Both the position numbers and the translations under genes were made by a program. This document shows positions 52,873-60,379 of a stretch of 64,000 nt of DNA, piece after piece. This DNA is from Roseiconus nitratireducens (GTDB lineage Bacteria > Planctomycetota > Planctomycetia > Pirellulales > Pirellulaceae): contig NZ_VWOX01000003.1 of the NCBI RefSeq assembly GCF_008629675.1, positions 434,001-498,000 on the forward strand, written 5' to 3'. The notes beneath the pieces were generated by a model. It made no database searches, was not told the DNA's origin, and worked only from the letters and a program-made list of their open reading frames with translations. How positions within the stretch are numbered: the stretch's first letter is position 1; each line of letters opens with the position of its first letter.

Positions 52873-55431
52873 TCAGATCTCATCCGAGGAGAAATCGCGT
52901 TCCCCCAACAGGGAAACCGCTCGCTGCCGGACGCGACGCAATCGAACGTCGTCCGCCGGCACGAAGCCCGTCATCAAGATGGACGCCTCACGATAGAGCA
53001 ATTGGGCCTCCAGCCAGTCGATCCACATGACGGGCATTCTGCCGACCGGGGAGGAATAGATCTCGTCGGCCCATTGGTCGAGCGCCGCTTTGGCCGAAGC
53101 CAATGCTTGCCGCGACTTTTCGGTTTCCCCGGCGCGATGGTAAGCCATCGCCAAGGCGGGATAAGCGATCGACCGGCCGTGCCATTCAACCTCGTCCAGG
53201 GATTCGTTCAAACGTTTGACGGCCAGCTTGAAGTGGTCGGCACGAAGATGAGCCAATCCGGCGACGTAGAGTGCAGCTCCGCGCGGATAGAAGACACAAT
53301 ACCACGGCGGCTTGGCAGATTCGTCCGGCTGGTCGGGATCGTCTTTCTGCGAAACAGCATCCGCCGAGTCAGCATCGTTCTGGCCCGGCTGACTTGCCGT
53401 CTGGTCTGGTTCCGCACTCCGGTCGCGGTCCAAGTCACGATCCTTCTTCGGTGTTTCCTTCGCTGCCGTGAGGTGTTCCTCCGAGGGCGGTTTGCTCGCG
53501 TCCTTTTCACGATCCTCACGGTCGTCATGTCGATCATGACGGTCGAAACGATGCCGTCTGGCATCCGGAAAACGATCGAAATCCGCGATCATCTCTTCCA
53601 TCCGCGTGGCGAACGTCTGCACGTCGAATCGTCTTTCGGACGACATGACGCAACTACGAATCACCGCGATCGAAACTCCTTCGGAGCGCTGTTCGGATTG
53701 GTTGATCAGATCACGACAGTAGGCGCGAAAGCTTTCCAGGTCTCCGTTGAAAAGGAACAGCTGAGGGATACCCCAGTTCGCCGGGTTGTCCGTGGGGACC
53801 CCCAATTCGATGGCCTGGGCATAGTCATCCGCGGCGAGTTTCCATAGTCCCAATCGGACCTGCAGCGAAGCCCGTTCGGACCAGGCGTTGTAGTAATTGG
53901 GTTGCCGTCGTGTTGCGGCGGTGAAATCGGCATACGCCGCTCCCCAACGTTCGGCATCCGCATGGGCGCGTCCGCTGGTGACCAGAATGTTGGCCTCTTT
54001 CATTCGTTTTGCGAATTGCTCGATTTGCAGTCGAGCCTGATCCGCTTCGCGCTGTAAACGAACCGCCTTTTGCAGTGCTTGATCTTTTTCGTTGCGTTCG
54101 GTGACCGCGACGGCCGCCTGCCACAGGCTGATCGCGGTCCCCAAAAACATCGCCGCGACCAACAAAGACGCGGTGACGATCGCCGCCTTGTTCCGCTGGG
54201 CAAACTTTTGCAACTGGTACAACCTGGACGGCGGCCGCGCCTCGATCGGCTGTTCCGACAAAAAACGTTTAACGTCCTCGGCCATCGCACTGGCCGATTC
54301 GTAGCGACGGCTTCGATCCTTTTCCAGCGCCTTCATCACGATCCAGTCCAAGTCCCCCCGCACCGCGAAGGACAATTCCGCCGGCACACATTGACGTTTG
54401 TCCGAATGCGTCGAAGGCGACGCTCCCAGCGTGGTCAGCCGGGTGCTGGGTTTGGGAGGATCCTCTTCCCGAATGATGCGGCGCACCTCATCAATGCTGG
54501 CGGTATTGAAGCGTTCTCTTTCAAACGGCGTTCCGCCGGTCAACAATTCATACAACAGAACACCCAAACCGTAGATGTCGCTGCGCGTGTCGACATCCAA
54601 GCCGCTCATCTCCGCCTGTTCGGGGCTCATGTACAGCGGCGTTCCGATCATCGCCGCGAATTGCGTGTAAACGGTTCGGTCGGTCAGGCGGTGCCCGATC
54701 GCCTTGGCAACACCAAAGTCGATGACTTTGACCACGGGAATCACATCGTGCAGCGTGACCAGAATGTTCGACGGTTTCAGGTCGCGGTGAATCACCCCCT
54801 TTTGGTGGGCATGTTGGACGGCGTGACAGACATCCGTGAACAGTTCCAATCGAGCGCGAAGACTCAGCTGTCGCCGTTGACAGAACTCAGTGATCGGCAC
54901 ACCTCGAACGAGCTCCATCACAAAGTAGGGCCGTCCAGATTTGGTCGTCCCCGCATCGAGCACACTGGCGATGTTCGGATGATTCATGACCGCGACGGCC
55001 TGACGCTCAGCTTCGAAGCGACCGATGACTTCTCGGCTGTCCATCCCCGGCTTGATGATCTTCAGGGCGACGTGCCGGCGGACGGGGTACTGCTGCTCAG
55101 CGACAAATACCAGCCCGAAGCCGCCTTCGCCGATCTGCTCTCGCAGCTTGTAGCGTCCCACCTCGGTACCAACCGATTCGGTGATTCCGACCGGCTGGCC
55201 GAGGGTGCCGATTGCGACGGAATTGACTTCGGAGGTCCGCCCAGCCTGATCAGAAGCTGACACCGCGACCGGTCGATCTAGCAGGTTGTCCGGCAATTCG
55301 TGCGCGTCCAACAATTGATCGACGGCCTGCCGCAAGGCATCGTCGTTGCCGCATGCCTGCGTCAGGTACTCCCCGCGGGCGTCGGCTGACGACAGCTCCA
55401 GGGCCTGCAGAAAGATCGTGCGCTCTGTCAT
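52873..55431 (-). CDS. Ser/Thr protein kinase with TPR tail
   Basis: 852 residues. After an ~90-residue N-terminal region the Hanks-type kinase domain (about 92-390) shows IGEGGFGLVFVAEQ, VALKIIK, a Glu helix, VIHRDLKPSNILVT, KVIDFGVAKAIG, GTPLYMSPEQAEMSG and DIYGLGVLLYELLTG; all catalytic residues are present. One transmembrane segment (VTASLLVAAMFLGTAISLWQ, about 415-435) leads to a TPR region with a very Asp/Lys/Arg-rich insert (about 640-710). Planctomycetes usually pair this type with an ECF sigma factor, which lies just upstream here (113-bp gap). It likely phosphorylates proteins in response to an external cue. Confidence 0.92.
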   Translation of the reverse strand: MTERTIFLQALELSSADARGEYLTQACGNDDALRQAVDQLLDAHELPDNLLDRPVAVSASDQAGRTSEVNSVAIGTLGQPVGITESVGTEVGRYKLREQIGEGGFGLVFVAEQQYPVRRHVALKIIKPGMDSREVIGRFEAERQAVAVMNHPNIASVLDAGTTKSGRPYFVMELVRGVPITEFCQRRQLSLRARLELFTDVCHAVQHAHQKGVIHRDLKPSNILVTLHDVIPVVKVIDFGVAKAIGHRLTDRTVYTQFAAMIGTPLYMSPEQAEMSGLDVDTRSDIYGLGVLLYELLTGGTPFERERFNTASIDEVRRIIREEDPPKPSTRLTTLGASPSTHSDKRQCVPAELSFAVRGDLDWIVMKALEKDRSRRYESASAMAEDVKRFLSEQPIEARPPSRLYQLQKFAQRNKAAIVTASLLVAAMFLGTAISLWQAAVAVTERNEKDQALQKAVRLQREADQARLQIEQFAKRMKEANILVTSGRAHADAERWGAAYADFTAATRRQPNYYNAWSERASLQVRLGLWKLAADDYAQAIELGVPTDNPANWGIPQLFLFNGDLESFRAYCRDLINQSEQRSEGVSIAVIRSCVMSSERRFDVQTFATRMEEMIADFDRFPDARRHRFDRHDRHDDREDREKDASKPPSEEHLTAAKETPKKDRDLDRDRSAEPDQTASQPGQNDADSADAVSQKDDPDQPDESAKPPWYCVFYPRGAALYVAGLAHLRADHFKLAVKRLNESLDEVEWHGRSIAYPALAMAYHRAGETEKSRQALASAKAALDQWADEIYSSPVGRMPVMWIDWLEAQLLYREASILMTGFVPADDVRLRRVRQRAVSLLGERDFSSDEI

Positions 55432-55544
55432 CGTGAATCATTGAGGTACCAAACGGGGGTGACGGGGCCTCCTCGCCGACCGGACACATTCACCCAACCA
55501 TCTATGCGAAAACAAGGCCCCAGAAGGGCCACGATTCGGAAGAA

Positions 55545-56111
55545 TCAATCGGACTCTTCCATTTCCCGACGCAGCCAGGCCCGCGCGTACGCCCAGTTTC
55601 GCTTGGTCGTCCGCGGGGAAACCCCCAACACTTTGGCCGTTTCGTCGATCGTCAGACCGGTGAAATACCTCAATTCGACCAGTCGAGCCAAATTCGGATC
55701 GACCAGCGCCAACCGGTTCAAGGCTTCATCCAGCGCCAGCAACGTTTCATGGTCGCTGTTTGCCAGGGCGACGTCGTCGACGTCCAGGTTGCGGCGCACC
55801 AAGTCGCCGCCCCGCTTGGCAGTTTTTCGGCGCCGAGCCTGTTCGATCAGAATGCGACGCATTGATTCGGCCGCGGCGGCAAAAAAGTGCCCCCGGTTGT
55901 CCCACTGGGCTTCGCGGTTGCCCCCCACCAATCGCAAGTAAGCTTCGTGAACCAACGCCGTCGGCTGCAACGTTTGCTCCGCGGACTCGCGTGTCATTTT
56001 GATCGCAGCCAGACTTCTCAGCTCGTCGTAGACAAGAGGCAGGAGCCGACTGGGCGCTTCCGGATCACCGTGCTCAATCGCGTTGAGAATCTGCGTCACG
56101 TCCTCTTTCAT
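55545..56111 (-). CDS. ECF-type RNA polymerase sigma factor
   Basis: 188 residues. Region 2: LLPLVYDELRSLAAIKMTRE, LQPTALVHEAYLRLVGG, HFFAAAAESMRRILIEQARRR. Region 4: LVELRYFTGLTIDETAKVLGVSPRTTKRNWAYARAWL, a helix-turn-helix for -35 recognition, quoted by region (about residues 140-177). This is the TIGR02999-type ECF factor typical of planctomycetes and usually sits beside a Ser/Thr kinase gene, as here. No anti-sigma gene is visible; control may be through the kinase. Confidence 0.92.
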   Translation of the reverse strand: MKEDVTQILNAIEHGDPEAPSRLLPLVYDELRSLAAIKMTRESAEQTLQPTALVHEAYLRLVGGNREAQWDNRGHFFAAAAESMRRILIEQARRRKTAKRGGDLVRRNLDVDDVALANSDHETLLALDEALNRLALVDPNLARLVELRYFTGLTIDETAKVLGVSPRTTKRNWAYARAWLRREMEESD

Positions 56112-56264
56112 TCAATCCCGACGCTGTCTGCTTTTTGAACGCGACTGGCCATGGCGGTCCGGGCGGACCCTCGTCTCTGGCTTGAACCCCGCCAAAAGCC
56201 ATGGGGTCCGGCCGCGGCAAAGAAAATTGCGACTTTCCCGCCGTTTCCGTCGGCCTGCGCCGAC

Positions 56265-56294
56265 GGCAGGGGACTGTCGTCGCGTCGCGACTGG
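56265..56294. repeat. REP-like unit, divergent copy
   Basis: GGCAGGGGACTGTCGTCGCG followed by TCGCGACTGG parallels the unit at 34604-34631 with CGCGTCGCGA in place of CCCTTCGGGA, a compensating change that keeps the hairpin. Confidence 0.5.
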
Positions 56295-56324
56295 AGCCCA
56301 GGCAGTTTCGCCTCACCCCGATTC

Positions 56325-56909
56325 TCACGACTTCGCACATGCTTGGTGCCGTGGGCAAGTCACCAAGTGATCGTTCACCATCCCCACCGCTTGCATGAAG
56401 GCATAGCAAATCGTGGTGCCGACGAATCGGAATCCGCGGCGTTTCAAATCTTTGCTCATCGCATCCGATTCGGCGGTTTTGCTTGGCACATCCTGCATCC
56501 GTCGCCATGCGTTTTGCTTTGGACGCCCCTGAACAAACTGCCAGATGTATTCGTCAAACGATCCGACTTCAGATTGGATCTGCAGAAAACTGCTGGCATT
56601 GCTAACGGTGGACTCAATCTTCAAGCGATTGCGAACAATGCCGGCATCCGACATCAGCTTTTCAATTTTCTTGCGGTTGAAGCGGGCGACCCGCTCGGGA
56701 TCAAATCCGTCGAACAGCCTGCGGTAATTCTCCCGCTTCTTCAAAATCGTGATCCAACTGAGCCCGGCCTGAGCCCCCTCCAGAATCAGGAATTCAAATA
56801 AGCGGCGGTCATCGTGCACCGGGACGCCCCACTCCTGATCGTGGTAGGCGATGTACTGCGATCCTTGGGCCCACGGGCAACGTCCGGATTCGGTGGTGTC
56901 AGTTCCCAA
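56325..56909 (-). CDS. tag: DNA-3-methyladenine glycosylase I
   Basis: 194 residues. RCPWAQGSQYIAYHDQEWGVP near the start (region 10-30), LFEFLILEGAQAGLSWITIL with the catalytic Glu, NASSFLQIQSEVGSFDEYIW, and the C-terminal MVNDHLVTCPRH with zinc ligands are all diagnostic of Tag. It excises 3-methyladenine from DNA. The only start available is TTG at 56909 since no ATG precedes the conserved N-terminus. Length matches the family. Confidence 0.93.
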   Translation of the reverse strand: MGTDTTESGRCPWAQGSQYIAYHDQEWGVPVHDDRRLFEFLILEGAQAGLSWITILKKRENYRRLFDGFDPERVARFNRKKIEKLMSDAGIVRNRLKIESTVSNASSFLQIQSEVGSFDEYIWQFVQGRPKQNAWRRMQDVPSKTAESDAMSKDLKRRGFRFVGTTICYAFMQAVGMVNDHLVTCPRHQACAKS

Positions 56910-56984
56910 TGGATCGGTCCTGATGGAGGCGCCGAAGCACCAAGTGTGAGGTCGACGACGCCCGTTGGTGATTGCGGTGCGTCG

Positions 56985-57009
56985 TCCACGCTCTGGCGAG
57001 CGTGGCTAC
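56985..57009. repeat. 25-bp hairpin repeat, fourth copy
   Basis: Identical over 25 bp to the units at 50924, 50972 and 51052 (CCACGCTC-TGGC-GAGCGTGG core). Lies between the tag start and the 3' end of the sulfatase gene. Confidence 0.8.
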
Positions 57010-57073
57010 TTCACCGTCGTTTTCAAGGAGGGCAGCCGTCCAAGCGGGAGAGTTCAGTATTTTGGGCGCCCAT

Positions 57074-58489
57074 TCAGGGCTTGTCCGGTGGCGTGGGCAA
57101 CGGTTGGGACAAATCGATTCCGCTTTGTTTCGCAGCCGCTTCAAACGCAGCGACCATTTCCTTGCGCAGCGACGCATCGGAAACCAAGTTGCTCGTTTCG
57201 TAGGGGTCGTTTTGCAGATCAAACAATTCGGTCCACGATTCATTCCCCGGATAGACGATCAGCTTGTGGCGCGTGGTCCGAAGAGCCAGCGTCGTCGGAG
57301 CCCGGAAAGGTGCTTCGTGAAAATACTCGTAGAAGAATTCGGTCCGCCAGTCCTGTGGCGTCCTTCCCTGCAAGATGGGAACCAGGCTTTTGCCCTGGCC
57401 TTCGGGAAGGCGTTCCGCGCCGGCTAATTGCAACATCGTTGGCGCGTAGTCCAGATTCAGCACCATCGCATCGTTGGTCACACCCCGGGGCGCATCGTCA
57501 CCGGGCATGCGAATGATCAAGGGAACCCGCAATGCTTCGTCATACGCGCTGCGTTTGTCGCCCAGTTGGTGCTCTCCCAGGTAGTACCCGTTGTCACTGG
57601 TGAAGATCACGACCGTCCGATCCGCGTGGGGCGAACGATCCAAAGCAGCGATCAGGCGTCCGACACAAGTATCCAGTGCGGAGATGTGCCGGGCAAAGTC
57701 CAAGTGTCCGGGAGAGACCGTATCGGCCCCGAGACGTCGTGCTCGCTTCTGACGTTCATCCGACGTCAGGTAGATCGCCGGTGTGTGCAGGTTTGGAACG
57801 TCCCCACTTTTCTGACCGGCGTACAGCCCCCGCGCCCTTGGCGGCAAGTTCTCGCCTCCGCGGGGGCCGTGGGGACTCTTGAATCCCAGCCACAGCAGGA
57901 ACGGTCGATCCTCCGTCTGCTCTTCCAGAAACTCGATGGCGTAACCCGTTGTCACATCGTCGACCCAGCCCTCTGTTTCCGTCCGCTGTCCGTCGACCAG
58001 CAGCGGGCAATCCTGGTACCGGCCCTGACCGACAAAGCTGGCGACCCGATCAAACCCCGGTCGCTCTTCCTGGCTGTCCATGTGCCATTTCCCGAAGTAG
58101 CCGGTCCGATAACCGGCGGCACGGAGTTGCTTCGCGACATTGGGCAATTCCGGATTCAACGGCGTGCGATTCCCGATGATTCCGTTGTGATGCCCGTAGG
58201 TACTGGTCAAAACGGCGGCGCGCCCCGGTGAGCAAAGGGAGTGCACGACGAACGACTGGCGAAAACGAATACTCTGGCCGGCCAACGCGTCCAAGTGCGG
58301 CGTCTGGATCCAGGGAAACCTGGCCGCATCCCCTTGCTCGCGCTGCACCACGCCCAACGTGTCCCATCGGGCGTCATCACAATAGATGAACACGATGTTC
58401 GGCTGCTCTGCCAACAAGCGAACCTGCCACAGGGAACACCAACACAAAAAGCAGCACAGCCAGCGAAGTCGGTTCATCTTTTCATCCAA
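57074..58489 (-). CDS. Secreted sulfatase
   Basis: 471 residues with a short cysteine-rich signal peptide (about 1-27). PNIVFIYCDDARWDTLG supplies metal-binding Asp, SLCSPGRAAVLTSTYGHHNG contains the CxPxR formylglycine motif (Cys 86), followed by GYFGKWHMDSQEE, FKSPHGPRGG and IFTSDNGYYLGEHQLGDK. Needs a formylglycine-generating enzyme encoded elsewhere. Probably removes sulfate from an algal polysaccharide; the substrate is unknown. Confidence 0.92.
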   Translation of the reverse strand: MDEKMNRLRWLCCFLCWCSLWQVRLLAEQPNIVFIYCDDARWDTLGVVQREQGDAARFPWIQTPHLDALAGQSIRFRQSFVVHSLCSPGRAAVLTSTYGHHNGIIGNRTPLNPELPNVAKQLRAAGYRTGYFGKWHMDSQEERPGFDRVASFVGQGRYQDCPLLVDGQRTETEGWVDDVTTGYAIEFLEEQTEDRPFLLWLGFKSPHGPRGGENLPPRARGLYAGQKSGDVPNLHTPAIYLTSDERQKRARRLGADTVSPGHLDFARHISALDTCVGRLIAALDRSPHADRTVVIFTSDNGYYLGEHQLGDKRSAYDEALRVPLIIRMPGDDAPRGVTNDAMVLNLDYAPTMLQLAGAERLPEGQGKSLVPILQGRTPQDWRTEFFYEYFHEAPFRAPTTLALRTTRHKLIVYPGNESWTELFDLQNDPYETSNLVSDASLRKEMVAAFEAAAKQSGIDLSQPLPTPPDKP

Positions 58490-58624
58490 GGGGAGTGGGG
58501 AAATCGATCCGGTGGCGAAGGGTTGCGCCTATGCACGCGAACTGGTCGCCGGCTCATCCGCGACGGGGCGGATTCTAACAGCCGCCGGCGGCGGACGCTG
58601 CTGAAACGAACTGGCTGAGCGAAA

Positions 58625-58849
58625 CTACTTGGTCAACCATCGAACCAGCCACATCACGCCGCTGAAAACTAAGCTGATCAGCAGACAAGTCGTGATCGGA
58701 ATGTAGATCCGCGACGCCCCTCGTTCGATCACGATGTCTCCCGGCAACCGTCCCAGCCACGACAGCGACAGCCCGCGCAGCCACAGCACTCCGATTCCCG
58801 CAATCATCAATCCGATCAGAATCAACCCCCAGGCGAATGGATCCCTCAC
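58625..58849 (-). CDS. DUF2905 membrane protein
   Basis: 74 residues starting at GTG (58849), which overlaps the preceding stop (GTGA). Two hydrophobic helices (WGLILIGLMIAGIGVLWLRG and IPITTCLLISLVFSGVMWLV) flank the family signature LGRLPGDIVIERG. Function unknown. Confidence 0.88.
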   Translation of the reverse strand: MRDPFAWGLILIGLMIAGIGVLWLRGLSLSWLGRLPGDIVIERGASRIYIPITTCLLISLVFSGVMWLVRWLTK

Positions 58850-58998
58850 TTCTTTTTCCCGGCCCGCTTGCGAAGTTGCCTGCTGGACGCTTGACCGAGT
58901 TGTTGACCGGGCCGCGATTTTCTCTGCTGCATTTTCTTTCGCAGGTGCGCGTACTTGGTCGCCGGCTTTCGTGCCGTCTGGTTTCGAGCTTTGGTCAT
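58846..58998 (-). CDS. 50-residue basic protein overlapping DUF2905
   Basis: ATG at 58998 preceded by GGGAGGA; 50 residues, about a third Lys or Arg (MTKARNQTARKPATKYAHLR at the start). The TGA overlaps the GTG of the DUF2905 gene, so the two are translationally coupled. Perhaps a nucleic-acid-binding protein, by charge only. Confidence 0.65.
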   Translation of the reverse strand: MTKARNQTARKPATKYAHLRKKMQQRKSRPGQQLGQASSRQLRKRAGKKK

Positions 58999-59108
58999 CG
59001 GCCTATTCCTCCCGTATGGGTGCAGCTCACCATTTTACCCCGAGGGATCAGCGGCCGTTAGAATGAACCGCCTGTCTGTCCCCCGACGCTCGCCACCGGA
59101 ACGCCGTT

Positions 59109-60044
59109 GTGAGTCTGAACACCGCTTTGAATCCGCCAGTCCATTCCGCGCGTCAGCCAGACGCAGACAAACCGCTTTCACGTCAGGCGTTTCTGCAAGC
59201 GGGAACGTTGATGCTGACGGCTTCTTACTGCGCCGAAGAATTGTTCGCAGATCCTCCCGAGCCGGCCGTTCGCATTGGCCTGGTGACCGACCTTCACTAC
59301 GCGGCCAAGCCTCCCGCCGGGACACGACATTACCGAGAAACTCCTGCCAAACTTGCCGAAGCTGCCAAGCAATTCCGCCGTGACCGCCCGGACTTCCTGG
59401 TGGAGCTCGGCGACCTGATCGACGCGGCCGAGTCCGTGGAACTGGAGCAGCAGTACCTGGCAACGATCAATGAACAGTTCTCCGGCCTCTGCGAGCGGCG
59501 ACACTATGTTCTTGGAAACCACTGCGTTGACACGTTGACAAAGGATGAGTTTCTCCAAGCGGTCGGACAACCAAAGTCATACGACTCTTTCGATTTCGGG
59601 GGCATCCATTTTGTCGTCCTGGATTCCTGCTTCCGCAGCGACGGCGAGCCGTACGGTCGGAAGAACTTCAAATGGACCGATGCCAATCTCCCGGCGGCCG
59701 AACTGGAATGGCTGGACGCCGATCTGAAGGCGAACGACAAACCGACGGTCGTGTTCGCCCACCAACGCCTGGACGAAGCCGGCCGACATAGCGTGAACAA
59801 CCGTGCGGAGGTGCGAGCCATCTTGGAATCCGGCGGTCACGTGCTGGCTGTCTTTCAAGGTCACAGCCACCACAACGACCTGAACCAGATCAACAACATC
59901 CACTACTGCACGCTGGCGGCGATGGTGGAAGGATCCGGTGCGGAGAGCAACGGTTACTCGGTGTTGGAGATCGATTCACGTGGCACGATCCGTTTGACGG
60001 GCTTTCGCAGGCAGGAATCGTACCGTTGGCCAGCGGTCGGCTGA
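59109..60044 (+). CDS. Calcineurin-like metallophosphoesterase
   Basis: 311 residues from GTG 59109. A hydrophobic leader (LSRQAFLQAGTLMLTASYCA, about 23-42) suggests export. Metal-site motifs: LVTDLHYA, VELGDLID, VLGNHCVD (Cys where Asp or Glu is usual), VFAHQRLDE and FQGHSHHND. It should hydrolyse a phosphoester; substrate unknown. Convergent with the Hsp70 gene across two repeat cassettes. Confidence 0.87.
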   Translation: MSLNTALNPPVHSARQPDADKPLSRQAFLQAGTLMLTASYCAEELFADPPEPAVRIGLVTDLHYAAKPPAGTRHYRETPAKLAEAAKQFRRDRPDFLVELGDLIDAAESVELEQQYLATINEQFSGLCERRHYVLGNHCVDTLTKDEFLQAVGQPKSYDSFDFGGIHFVVLDSCFRSDGEPYGRKNFKWTDANLPAAELEWLDADLKANDKPTVVFAHQRLDEAGRHSVNNRAEVRAILESGGHVLAVFQGHSHHNDLNQINNIHYCTLAAMVEGSGAESNGYSVLEIDSRGTIRLTGFRRQESYRWPAVG

Positions 60045-60058
60045 GGTATCCCACGCAA

Positions 60059-60206
60059 CTCGTTCCCGGGCTCCCGCCCGGGAACGCACTGCAACGCTGG
60101 CTCCGCCAGCTCTCGGAAGTTGGTCGCCGTCAGAATTGTGGCGCCACCGCGGCAGGCGGAGCCTGCCAGACAGTGGGTTCCAAGGCCGGAGCCTTGGAAC
60201 CAGGGC
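60059..60206. repeat. Multi-hairpin repeat cassette, copy B
   Basis: 148 bp; same order of stems as copy A: GTTCCCGGG/CCCGGGAAC, CTGGC/GCCAG, GGCAGGCGGAGCCTGCC, GGTTCCAAGGC/GCCTTGGAACC. It starts 15 nt after the phosphoesterase stop. Together with copy C it fills the whole 335-bp gap to the Hsp70 gene. Confidence 0.85.
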
Positions 60207-60229
60207 GTGAGGTTGAGACGCATCACAAC

Positions 60230-60376
60230 CTCGTTCCCGGTCTCCCGCCCGGGAACGCACTGCAACGCTGGCTCCGCCAGCTCTCGGAAGTAAGACGTCG
60301 AGAGAATCATTGCGCCACCGCGGCAGGCGGAGCCTGCCAGGCAGTGGGTTCCAAGGCCGGAGCCTTGGAACCAGGG
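60230..60376. repeat. Multi-hairpin repeat cassette, copy C
   Basis: 147 bp in direct orientation to copy B and nearly identical to it; the main differences are in the linker after CTCTCGGAAGT. It ends 3 nt before the Hsp70 stop codon (minus strand). Confidence 0.85.
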
Positions 60377-60379
60377 GAT

